Shown in pieces: positions 1-6,809 of a stretch of DNA of 26,595 nucleotides. The DNA is taken from the NCBI GenBank assembly GCA_031399165.1, contig JANNOO010000034.1, forward strand, positions 1-26,595, written 5' to 3'. The notes under the pieces were generated by a model. That model was given only the letters and a program-made list of their open reading frames with translations. It made no database searches and was not told the DNA's origin. A program made the translations under genes and the position numbers. Each line of letters opens with the position of its first letter. Position 1 is the first letter of the stretch. Source of the DNA: JAKFWI01 sp031399165 (GTDB lineage: Bacteria; Pseudomonadota; Alphaproteobacteria; Caulobacterales; Aquidulcibacteraceae).

Positions 1-82
1 CGACCAGCAGGCCGATGAGCAACGCGCCCACGAGGAACGCCAGCCACGAATTTCCGCTACCTGATTCACGTTCTGTGGCCAT
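1..82 (-). CDS. Small membrane protein, N-terminal part (cut by window edge)
   Basis: An ATG on the minus strand at 82-80 opens a frame that stays open to the window edge (27 codons). It encodes a short polar start, MATERESGSGNS, followed by a hydrophobic stretch (WLAFLVGALLIGLLV) that looks like a single transmembrane helix. The gene runs off the window, so family and length cannot be judged. It is divergent from uvrD, and the roughly 120 bases between the two starts would hold both promoters. Short one-helix proteins with this layout are common in alphaproteobacteria, but I cannot name this one. Confidence 0.5.
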   Translation of the reverse strand, partial: MATERESGSGNSWLAFLVGALLIGLLV

Positions 83-201
83 GACAAGCACTCCAATGCT
101 TCACTCTCGCAGAACGCCTTCGCGCGGGCGCAGTTCCGTCCTGAGGGACTGGCCTCGCAACGTTCGTGTTTCGTGCTATCTTTAGTCGACGCCGAATCAG
201 A

Positions 202-2682
202 ATGACCGACGATCCTCTCTCTCTGCCCGCTTCCATGCGCGCTGCGGCCGTTCCGCCCTACATGGAAGGGCTGAACCCGGAACAGCGCGCCGCCGTGGAA
301 GCGCTGGACGGGCCGGTTTTGGTGCTGGCCGGCGCAGGAACCGGCAAGACGCGCGTGCTGACCACGCGGCTGGCGCATCTGCTGGCGATGCGGCGCGCCC
401 AGCCGTGGCAGATTCTCTCCGTCACGTTCACCAACAAGGCCGCGCGCGAGATGCGCGAGCGCGTGGAGCGGCTGCTCGGCCCCGCCGCAGGCGGCATGAA
501 ATGGCTGGGCACCTTCCACTCGATCTCAGCGCAGATGCTGCGCCGTCATGCCGAATTGGTCGGCCTGAAATCGACGTTCACGATCCTCGACACTGACGAT
601 CAAATCCGCCTGCTGAAGCAGATCATCGACGCTGAGGGCATTGATGAAAAACGCTGGCCGGCGCGCCAGCTTGCGGGGCTGATCGATGGCTGGAAAAACC
701 GCGCGCTGACGCCCGATCGCGTGCCGAAGGACGAAACTTTTGCCTACGCCGAAGGCCGCGGCGCGCGGCTTTACGATTTCTACCAGCAACGGCTGCGCAT
801 CCTGAACGCGTGCGATTTCGGCGATCTGCTGATGCATATGATCGGGATTTTTCAGAGCCATCCCGATTTGCTCGCCGATTATCACCGGCGCCTGCCTTAT
901 CTTTTGGTGGACGAATATCAGGACACCAACGTCGCCCAATATCTGTGGCTGCGGCTGCTTGCGCAGGGCTCGAACAATCTCTGCGTCGTCGGCGATGATG
1001 ATCAGAGCATCTATGGCTGGCGCGGCGCCGAGGTTGACAACATCCTGCGCTTTGAGCGCGATTTTCCCGGCGCAAAGGTCGTTCGTCTCGAGCGCAATTA
1101 CCGCTCCACCGGCCACATCCTCGCCGCCGCCTCGGGCCTTATCGCCACCAATTCCGCGCGCCTTGGCAAAACCCTCTGGACCGAGGCCGATGGCGGCGAA
1201 CTCGTGCGCGTGCGCGGCGTATGGGACGCCGAAGCCGAAGCCCGCCTGGTGGCGGACGATATCGAGATGTGGGTAAGCCAGCAGAGTTCACTGCCGCTGC
1301 TCGGCGCGCCGGTTTCGCGCGAGTTCGTAAACGCAGAGAAGGGGCCGCACAAATATGCCCAATGCGCCGTGCTGGTGCGCGCGGCGTGGCAGATGCGGGC
1401 GTTCGAAGAACGCTTCCTGATGCTGAAAATTCCCTACAAGGTGGTCGGCGGGCCGCGCTTTTTTGAGCGCGCCGAAGTGCGCGATGCGCACGCCTATTTG
1501 CGGCTGATCCGTTCAGAAGACGACGATCTGGCGTTCGAGCGTATCGTCAACCAGCCCAAGCGCGGGTTGGGCGATGCGACGTTGCAGAAGCTGCACGCGG
1601 CCGCCGCAAGGCCGCCGCCGCGGTGGGTAAGCAGCGCCGGCCCGCTATTCGACGCCTTCACCGGCGAACTGACGCAAGAGCCTGCGCCGCCGCCCGTAAG
1701 CGCCGCGATCCGCCATCGCAGCCTCACCGTCGCCGCGCGCGAATTGGTGCAGACCGATGACCTGCCGCTGAAAGCGCGCACGGTGCTGCGCGCGTTCCTC
1801 GCTGATCTTGATCGCTGGCGTGAAAAGGCGCGCCAGATCACGCATATCGAACTGGCCGAAACCATACTCGACGAAAGCGGTTACACCGATATGCTGCGCG
1901 CCGATAAATCGCCTACCGCGCAGACCAAGCTCGAAAACCTGAAAGAGCTTGTGCAGAGCATGGGCCATTTCGACAGCCTCGAATCCTATCTCGAACACGT
2001 TCAACTCGTGCTCGACGTGGAAACCGGGCCGGGCGGCGATGAAGTACATCTTTCTACGCTGCACGCGGCGAAGGGTCTGGAATGGCCGCTCGTGTTCCTG
2101 CCGGGCTGGGAGGAGGAGGTGTTTCCTTCCAAGCGCTCGCTCGATGAAAGCGGCGCCAAGGCGCTCGAGGAAGAACGGCGTCTCGCCTATGTCGGCATCA
2201 CGCGCGCGCGGGAAAGCGCCCGTATTTCGTTCGCCGCCAACCGGCAAATCTACGGCCGCTGGCAGAGCGTGCTGCCGTCGCGCTTCGTCGACGAATTGCC
2301 GGAAGCCCATATCGATGCGGTGTCGGAAACCGGCTACGTGGTTGGCGGCATGCGCGAGGGCATGGGTTCGCGTTTCGACGCTGAGCCCGCCGGTGGTTTC
2401 AAATCAGGCTATGACAGCCCCGGCTGGCGGCGCGCGCAGGAACGCGGCGGTTTTGGCTCTGGCGGACGCGGACGCCCGCCGACGATCGATGGCGAGGCGC
2501 GCCTCGTGGTCAAGTCCGGCGGTGAGGATTCCCGGTTCGGCCCGGGCGAACGCGTGTTTCATACCAAGTTCGGCTATGGCCGCATCCGCGCCGTGGAGGG
2601 CAACAAGCTGACCGTCGATTTCGAAAAGGCCGGCGAGAAGCGCGTGATCGATACGTTCGTCGTGCCGGCGAACGCGGCGTGA
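202..2682 (+). CDS. uvrD: UvrD/PcrA-type ATP-dependent DNA helicase
   Basis: Superfamily 1A 3'-5' DNA helicase, expected to unwind DNA in nucleotide excision and mismatch repair and to clear RecA or stalled polymerase. All SF1 motifs are visible: Walker A GAGTGKT near residue 44, DEYQDT (motif II), GDDDQSIYGWRGA (motif III), LERNYRST (motif IV), STLHAAKGLEW (motif V) and LAYVGITRAR (motif VI). The C-terminus carries the PcrA/UvrD tail (ERVFHTKFGYGRI, then a short beta-rich end). I chose the ATG at 202 because the protein then opens with MTDDPLS and reaches the conserved LNPEQRAAVEAL soon after. An in-frame GTG at 166 would add 12 basic residues. Neither start has a clear ribosome site. About 826 aa is long for the family, apparently because of two in-frame insertions (near 1269-1340 and 1610-1725). 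Confidence 0.95.
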   Translation: MTDDPLSLPASMRAAAVPPYMEGLNPEQRAAVEALDGPVLVLAGAGTGKTRVLTTRLAHLLAMRRAQPWQILSVTFTNKAAREMRERVERLLGPAAGGMKWLGTFHSISAQMLRRHAELVGLKSTFTILDTDDQIRLLKQIIDAEGIDEKRWPARQLAGLIDGWKNRALTPDRVPKDETFAYAEGRGARLYDFYQQRLRILNACDFGDLLMHMIGIFQSHPDLLADYHRRLPYLLVDEYQDTNVAQYLWLRLLAQGSNNLCVVGDDDQSIYGWRGAEVDNILRFERDFPGAKVVRLERNYRSTGHILAAASGLIATNSARLGKTLWTEADGGELVRVRGVWDAEAEARLVADDIEMWVSQQSSLPLLGAPVSREFVNAEKGPHKYAQCAVLVRAAWQMRAFEERFLMLKIPYKVVGGPRFFERAEVRDAHAYLRLIRSEDDDLAFERIVNQPKRGLGDATLQKLHAAAARPPPRWVSSAGPLFDAFTGELTQEPAPPPVSAAIRHRSLTVAARELVQTDDLPLKARTVLRAFLADLDRWREKARQITHIELAETILDESGYTDMLRADKSPTAQTKLENLKELVQSMGHFDSLESYLEHVQLVLDVETGPGGDEVHLSTLHAAKGLEWPLVFLPGWEEEVFPSKRSLDESGAKALEEERRLAYVGITRARESARISFAANRQIYGRWQSVLPSRFVDELPEAHIDAVSETGYVVGGMREGMGSRFDAEPAGGFKSGYDSPGWRRAQERGGFGSGGRGRPPTIDGEARLVVKSGGEDSRFGPGERVFHTKFGYGRIRAVEGNKLTVDFEKAGEKRVIDTFVVPANAA

Positions 2683-2754
2683 AGGTCGATTTTTTCATCA
2701 TACAGCTAAGCGCAGACGGCGATCGCGGGCCGCAGTAGGAAGCCGTCGCCGCTG

Positions 2755-3102
2755 ATGGCTACATACCGATCGTGGTGTTCGCGTGGCCCCGAAAGCGCCT
2801 TTCTCGTCAAAATGCGCAAGGCCGACCTGGACGCGGCGCTTGAGGCGGCGTGGGACCGGATCGATGATCCGAAGGCCAAGCGTCTGCAATTCCGCGCCGC
2901 TGTGTTCACGGCCATGGCCTCGGCGGTGGAGTCGGAATTCAAGACGATCGCCAGCGAAAGCGGTTTTCCCGACGATGCAGTGATCCTGTTCGCTGAGGCC
3001 TTGGCTGAAAACGGTATCGACGCGCTCGACGAGATCGAACCCTGCGCCATCCGCTTCAACCGCGAGGATCTGGGCGAAGCCGATTACGAACGGGCGGGCT
3101 AG
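2755..3102 (+). CDS. Hypothetical protein, 115 aa
   Basis: I do not recognise this protein. It is acidic and mostly helical in appearance, with no signal peptide or membrane segment. The middle (KADLDAALEAAWDRIDDPKAKR onward) reads like a soluble helical domain, and the end is rich in Asp and Glu. The first 19 residues (MATYRSWCSRGPES...) are less protein-like, so the true start may be the ATG at 2812 (MRKADLD). No good Shine-Dalgarno sequence precedes either start. The stop codon shares the tetranucleotide CTAG with the stop of the convergent toxin remnant. It is probably a real gene because the competing frames are poorer, but no function can be assigned. Confidence 0.5.
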   Translation: MATYRSWCSRGPESAFLVKMRKADLDAALEAAWDRIDDPKAKRLQFRAAVFTAMASAVESEFKTIASESGFPDDAVILFAEALAENGIDALDEIEPCAIRFNREDLGEADYERAG

Positions 3103-3369
3103 CGATCGCGAGCGCCGTGGAATACGGCGTCGATATAGATTGCTCTTGGCTCTAGCCTGTAGGTGACAATGTAGGGCGCGCGGCTGATGACGAGCCTGTA
3201 GCCTGGACCGCGCTCATTCTTTGGGGCGGCGCGCGGAAAGGCCGCAAGGGCGTTTACACGCTCACGAATGCGTTGCTCGTTTTGCGTGGCGGCTACCGGA
3301 TTGTCATGGGCAATATGGCGCCAGATATCGTCAAGGTCACGCAGCGGCCTTGCGCCAGATGACCTTCAT
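3099..3369 (-). pseudogene. ParE/RelE-family toxin, frameshifted
   Basis: Reading minus from the ATG at 3369-3367 gives MKVIWRKAAA and then TGA at 3339-3337. Skipping one base at about 3342 gives a convincing ParE-type toxin that runs to TAG at 3101-3099: RDLDDIWRHIAHDNPVA, then ERVNALAAFPRA, then GYRLVISRAPYIVTYRLE and IYIDAVFHGARDR. These match the family pattern (W-x-x-x-A-x-x-DL-x-x-I near the N-terminus; R-x-L-x-x-x-x-Y-x-x-x-Y-R and a V-x-H-x-R-like end). The ATG overlaps the antitoxin stop as ATGA, the usual coupling in such modules. Repaired length is about 90 aa, normal for ParE. As it stands the product would be a 10-residue peptide, so the toxin is dead, unless the extra base is a sequencing error or is bypassed by slippage. 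Confidence 0.7.
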
Positions 3370-3584
3370 TTCCCATGGCGGTCAAAAAACGCCTCGGCTT
3401 CTTCATCCGATGCGTAATCGTCCGGGCCGTTAAGGCGGCGAGCGAGTTCAGCCTCTTGGGCGGCGTTGAGGACAATGTCACCCCGCTCTTCGTCCAGCAT
3501 TTGCTCGACGATTTCGGCAACGTCTTCCTGCTCCTCGGCGGGAAGGGAGCGGAGGCGTTCGATGACGGCTTCGAGCTTTGTCAT
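3366..3584 (-). CDS. Antitoxin of a ParE-type toxin-antitoxin module
   Basis: A 72-aa acidic protein starting MTKLEAVIERLRSLPAEEQEDVAEIVEQML and ending DDYASDEEAEAFFDRHGK. This layout (a 'K-L-x-x-x-I-x-x-LP-x-E-x-Q-x-x-x-A' start, a central helix, and an acidic 'A-S-D-E-E-x-x-A-F-F' tail) is typical of small antitoxins encoded just before RelE/ParE toxins. It would bind and neutralise the toxin, probably through its C-terminal tail. Its stop overlaps the start of the frameshifted toxin gene by ATGA, which supports the pairing. The antitoxin frame is intact, so it may persist as an orphan. It follows the DUF4169 gene after 36 bases on the same strand. Confidence 0.65.
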   Translation of the reverse strand: MTKLEAVIERLRSLPAEEQEDVAEIVEQMLDEERGDIVLNAAQEAELARRLNGPDDYASDEEAEAFFDRHGK

Positions 3585-3620
3585 GGCGTTATCTTAGCCC
3601 AAACCGCGCTTGGGGGCCAG

Positions 3621-3803
3621 TTAGCTACTCGGGTCGCGCTTGTGCGCGTCCAGCATTCGGGCGGCTTTTTCCGCCTCGGCGTCCTTAAGTTTCTTCTGCG
3701 CCTTCGTCTGTCCGTGTGCGGCGCGGTTGGCCTTCGCCGCCGCTTCTTTTTCGGCCCGGACTTTATCTTTGCGCGCCTGCCGCAGGTTTATGAGATCGGC
3801 CAT
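3621..3803 (-). CDS. DUF4169 family small protein
   Basis: A 60-aa, very basic, Lys/Ala/Glu-rich protein starting MADLINLRQARK. That start followed by a charged helix (KAEKEAAAKANRAAHGQTKAQKK) is the hallmark of DUF4169, a small alphaproteobacterial family of unknown function. The ATG at 3803-3801 shares one base with the stop of the upstream glutathione S-transferase (TGATG), so the two are probably translated by coupling. A GTG just upstream would add one residue. No function is known; the charged helix could suit nucleic-acid or protein binding, but that is a guess. Confidence 0.75.
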   Translation of the reverse strand: MADLINLRQARKDKVRAEKEAAAKANRAAHGQTKAQKKLKDAEAEKAARMLDAHKRDPSS

Positions 3804-4417
3804 CACATCGCCTGAGGCGGGTTGTCCTTGCCGGCGATGTGCGCATAGGCAGGCCGTCCGGTGCAGCGCGCGACATAATCTTCGAGTTGTTTTGTCTTGT
3901 GCGCGCCAAGCAGGGGCGAGTTCATGAACATCGCGAATGCGCCAGCGTACAGAATATCGGCTGCGGTGAAGGCCTTGCCGGCGATGTAGGAATGATTGGC
4001 GAGGCGAGCATTTAGAAACGGCATCACCTCGTCTACGGCCACCCAGCCCGCGGCGCCGCGGGGCGGCGTGACGTTCATGAATTTTGACGCGAAAGACGGC
4101 TCCACCACGCCGGCGTAATAAGCGAGCATAGTCAGGAAATCGCCGCGGCCCGGTTCGCCGGGCGCGGGGCCCAGCTTCGCCGCGGGAAATTTCTCGGCGA
4201 CGTATTGGCAGATCGCAATCTGCTCAAATAGCATCTCGACGCCGTCCTTGAGCAGGGGAACCTTGCCATGCGGATGAGGATTGGTCTGGCTGGCCGTTCC
4301 CGAACCATCGCCGCGGCGAATATCGACATACTCGATCCGATACGGCGCGCCCGCCTCTTCCAGCAGCCATATGATGTTCGAAGACCGCGAGTGCGGAGCG
4401 TGCAAGAGCGTGATCAT
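3803..4417 (-). CDS. Glutathione S-transferase family protein
   Basis: About 204 aa with the two-domain GST layout. The N-terminal thioredoxin-like half begins MITLLHAPHSRSSNIIWLL and contains GKVPLL (the cis-proline loop that binds glutathione) and an FEQIAICQYVAEKFP segment where GSTs recognise the gamma-glutamyl group (usually E-S/E-Q). The C-terminal half is helical and has the conserved N-capping box motif in IAGKAFTAADI. Ser or Cys near the HSRS turn would be the catalytic region in bacterial GSTs; I cannot tell which. I prefer the ATG at 4417 because a GGGGA stretch lies 11 bases upstream; a GTG at 4426 sits too close to it. Substrate unknown; roles in detoxification or stress are usual. 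Divergent from the DUF2171 gene. Confidence 0.85.
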   Translation of the reverse strand: MITLLHAPHSRSSNIIWLLEEAGAPYRIEYVDIRRGDGSGTASQTNPHPHGKVPLLKDGVEMLFEQIAICQYVAEKFPAAKLGPAPGEPGRGDFLTMLAYYAGVVEPSFASKFMNVTPPRGAAGWVAVDEVMPFLNARLANHSYIAGKAFTAADILYAGAFAMFMNSPLLGAHKTKQLEDYVARCTGRPAYAHIAGKDNPPQAM

Positions 4418-4503
4418 GGGCTGCACTTTCCCCGAAAATGCTGAAACCGCAAGCGCGATCGGGCGTTATTAAAAGAGCACGGCAAAATTTCCAGGAGAGA
4501 CAA

Positions 4504-4734
4504 ATGATCGACGCATCTCAAATCCGCGAACACATGGAAGTCGTCGGCTCTGACGAAAAGCATGTGGGCAAGGTCGATAAACTTATCGGGAACGAGATCG
4601 AGCTGACGCGTCAGCTCGCAGTAGGCAAGCACCATTTCTTGCCGCTCAGCCTTGTCGCCCGCGTGGACGACAAGGTGCGCCTGAACTGCACGGAAGATGC
4701 TGCAAAACGGGCATGGCGCGAAGAGATGAACTGA
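4504..4734 (+). CDS. DUF2171 domain protein
   Basis: A 76-aa protein starting MIDASQIREHMEVVGSD, with the repeated pattern 'H-V-G-K-V-D-x-L' and 'HHFLPLSLVARVDD-K-V-R-L' seen in DUF2171/PRC-barrel-like small proteins. These commonly carry one beta-barrel domain and are found in stress-related loci, but no activity is known. The start at 4504 is well supported by AGGAGA at 4493-4498, six bases upstream; an earlier in-frame ATG at 4438 lacks this and would overlap the divergent GST gene. A hairpin terminator follows 24 bases after the stop, so this is likely a single-gene transcript. Confidence 0.85.
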   Translation: MIDASQIREHMEVVGSDEKHVGKVDKLIGNEIELTRQLAVGKHHFLPLSLVARVDDKVRLNCTEDAAKRAWREEMN

Positions 4735-4757
4735 TCGCGCCAACGCGGTAACAGCTC

Positions 4758-4788
4758 GAAGGGTGCGGACTGAACGTCCGCGCCCTTT
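4758..4788. terminator. Hairpin terminator between convergent genes
   Basis: Bases 4758-4770 pair with 4776-4788 around a 5-base loop (TGAAC). The stem is GC-rich, with two G-T wobbles and no mismatches, and on the plus strand it runs into TTTCGTTTGTT. It lies between the stop of the DUF2171 gene (4734) and the stop of the minus-strand gene ending at 4801, so it probably ends transcription from both sides, with the better T-tract on the plus strand. Confidence 0.75.
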
Positions 4789-4800
4789 CGTTTGTTGAGA

Positions 4801-5997
4801 TTATGCGGGGCGCATTAAGGCGTGAAGGAGTTGCTCGCGGCTGAAAAGAATGACGCCGTTGGAGCTGGGCGCCGCGGGCCAGAAACGCTCGCTGCTCATG
4901 AAGTCCACACCGTTCGACATCGCGAGCGCTATCAAGCCGGGTTCAAGCACATTATCGAGTCGAAGCTGAAGTTTTTGCAGGTGAAGCGCGCCCGCCCAAC
5001 GCGGGATCTGGCGCGCATAATTTTCTCTGACGGCAGCGTTATGCTGAGCCGGTGATAGAGTGAACGAGACGCTGAAGGCGCCAGTGCCATCGAACCCCGT
5101 TAGCGACCGATCTGTTTCATGAAGCTGGATTGTGACCCGGCTGGTGACCGGCCGCAATTGATGCACCCATTCGCCCATCGTCACCGTCGGCGTGCCGCGT
5201 TCGATTTCAGCGATGCGCCCGATCAGATACGGCCTCAAAGAGTCCGGTATCGTATACAATTGACCGAGAAATTCGCGCCTTCGCGCGCGGTGCTGGAGCG
5301 TGGTTGCATGAACTGAATAGCCAACGAGACAGCGGCGGCCGGCTGCCAGGCTGCGTTCGGCTTCCTGTATGGCGCGGCCAAGAATGACAAGATCAAGCGA
5401 CAGATAGTCGTCGCCGCTGCTGACGCCGGAATGCGCCCATTGGCGATCATAGCCGTAATGTCTTCCTTCTGCGGAGCGATATACTGGCGCTACCCAGTAT
5501 CCCGTCACGGCCTCCTGCTTGGCGTTCCATACGGGGAGCAAAGAGAACTCATGCCGTTGTGCATCGGGTGTCGTGGTCGATGGTGGGCCATCCGTATTTC
5601 CGATTAGATGCACGAGGCCGCGCGAATTGACCCGCGTGTGCTTGACTTCTGCCTTCAGCAGTTTCGTTGCTTCGTCGCCCAGATAGAAGCCATTGAGCGA
5701 GTCCTGGATGGTGGCGGTCTCCGACTCGAAATCTCTTCCCGGCGCTTGCGCATAAACCACCAGAAATCCATCGCCTGCCGGTATCACCAGGTCGTCGTCG
5801 CCGAGGCAGCCTTGCAGGAAGTGCATGGAATTGGCGCGGATGCGATCGCCGATCAGCGCCCAATCGTGACCAGCTGCGCGCTTGATGTCGTCCAGGCCCA
5901 CAACTTTTACCTGTGCCGAGTCAAACGATCGGCCAAGGCGGGCAGATTCCTTAAGCTGGTTCGCAGCCTCGAGAAACATTGAGTCATCTAAAGCCAT
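4801..5997 (-). CDS. Protein resembling degenerate GGDEF/EAL signalling proteins
   Basis: A 398-aa soluble protein. I read two parts. Residues about 28-130 (VKVVGLDDIKRAAGHDWALIGDRI, then DDDLVIPAGDGFLVVYAQ) resemble the inactive GGDEF-like domain found before degenerate EAL domains in alphaproteobacteria. Residues about 150-390 resemble a worn EAL fold: HEFSLLPVWNAKQEAVTGYWVAPVY where EAL domains have 'Y-Q-P-I-V-D-x-x-T-G', a paired 'GYSVHATTL' strand, 'LRPYLIGRIAEI', and a final 'GVDFMSSERFWPA' matching the usual 'G-x-D-x-x-Q-G-x-x-F-x-x-P'. No GGDEF, EAL or metal-binding DDFG motif is present, so it should not make or cut c-di-GMP; a binding or scaffold role is possible. No clear ribosome site precedes the ATG at 5997. 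The domain call is by pattern only. Confidence 0.5.
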   Translation of the reverse strand: MALDDSMFLEAANQLKESARLGRSFDSAQVKVVGLDDIKRAAGHDWALIGDRIRANSMHFLQGCLGDDDLVIPAGDGFLVVYAQAPGRDFESETATIQDSLNGFYLGDEATKLLKAEVKHTRVNSRGLVHLIGNTDGPPSTTTPDAQRHEFSLLPVWNAKQEAVTGYWVAPVYRSAEGRHYGYDRQWAHSGVSSGDDYLSLDLVILGRAIQEAERSLAAGRRCLVGYSVHATTLQHRARRREFLGQLYTIPDSLRPYLIGRIAEIERGTPTVTMGEWVHQLRPVTSRVTIQLHETDRSLTGFDGTGAFSVSFTLSPAQHNAAVRENYARQIPRWAGALHLQKLQLRLDNVLEPGLIALAMSNGVDFMSSERFWPAAPSSNGVILFSREQLLHALMRPA

Positions 5998-6354
5998 TCA
6001 ATGATCTGCTCCCTCGGTCGCCGTGAGGCGCCCGCTATCTTGTCTTTTTTTGAGCTAGGCTCACCCTGGCAGTTGGGGACGCGAGGCTCATTTACAACGA
6101 AGAACAACAGCCTCGCGCCGGACTCACGCTTGGCCAAGTCAGGTTGTAGAGTGGGACAACCTAAGCACGAGTCGCGAGGAAAGTCGCAGCCAATCGAAAA
6201 ACGAGCTATCAAATGATCTGCTCGAGCAGAGTATGAGAGGCCACTGACAGGACGTTCGCGTCCGTTCTCTGCTGGTTATCTCGAAGGGCTTAGGACACAC
6301 CGATCAGGTCGGCGTAGGGCGGAGGATATCGGCGTCTGAGAGCAATCAGCGCCT
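5998..6354. other. Intergenic region without a convincing gene
   Basis: About 357 bases between two minus-strand genes. Short open frames on both strands (near 6001-6216) lack family features and ribosome sites. The stretch holds a T-run at 6043-6050 (an A-run upstream of the gene starting at 5997) and a small perfect hairpin, GGACG-TTCG-CGTCC, at 6250-6263 with no T-tract on either side. It probably carries the promoter of the 5997 gene. I see no RNA gene. Confidence 0.4.
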
Positions 6355-6768
6355 TCAAACGCCGGCGACGGTTTTGGTCCGGACGATTATTTGCCGCAAT
6401 TGCTGGCTGGTGAGCTTTTCCGGTGCAAGCGGTTCGTCACCAACGATTGGCGCGGCGGCTACCTTGATCAGCTTTTCGTCGCCGACATGGGCCATACCCC
6501 AATCGGGAAACTCACGATGCTCGATCTCTGTGAATGAAGCAATCACGACATCGCTATGGCGCAGATCGGCCTGAATCACGTCCAGCAGCACCGAAAGGGC
6601 TTTGCGGTCTCCCTCGAGCGTCTGGAGGAAGAAGCGCGTATCAGCAACTAAAAAGCCGGTCAGGCCACGCTTTTTGTTTCGCTGCGCTGACTCTTCAACG
6701 ATCCGCACCACTTCCACATCGGGGCAGCCGAAACTGCGTTCGCTGAAATATACCAAGCTGCACAACAT
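6355..6768 (-). CDS. BLUF-domain blue-light sensor
   Basis: A 137-aa stand-alone BLUF (FAD-binding blue-light) protein. The flavin-binding and photoswitch residues are present: Tyr7 in LCSLVYFS, Asn31 in QRNKKRGLTGFL, Gln49 in FFLQTLEG and Trp90/Met92 in FPDWGMA. 'I-x-x-D-x-R-H' (residues about 65-71) is also typical. Light would shift hydrogen bonding around FAD through Tyr7 and Gln49. There is no fused effector, only a short C-terminal helical tail (residues about 105-137), so output must pass through a partner protein. The start is firm: GGGAGG sits a few bases before the ATG at 6768. The next gene downstream on the same strand resembles a degenerate EAL protein, a possible partner. The gene follows fumC by 41 bases. 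Confidence 0.92.
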   Translation of the reverse strand: MLCSLVYFSERSFGCPDVEVVRIVEESAQRNKKRGLTGFLVADTRFFLQTLEGDRKALSVLLDVIQADLRHSDVVIASFTEIEHREFPDWGMAHVGDEKLIKVAAAPIVGDEPLAPEKLTSQQLRQIIVRTKTVAGV

Positions 6769-6809
6769 TTGCGCCTCCCGAGCGCCCCCAAAGGCGCGGC
6801 ATAGGTCAT

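Noticed and set aside
1645..2310. A 221-codon open frame on the minus strand inside uvrD
   Set aside because: Overlaps conserved helicase motifs V and VI in another frame; no ribosome site or family match.
6250..6263. Hairpin GGACG-TTCG-CGTCC as a terminator of the BLUF gene
   Set aside because: The stem is only five pairs, lies about 90 bases after the gene and has no T-tract on the relevant strand.
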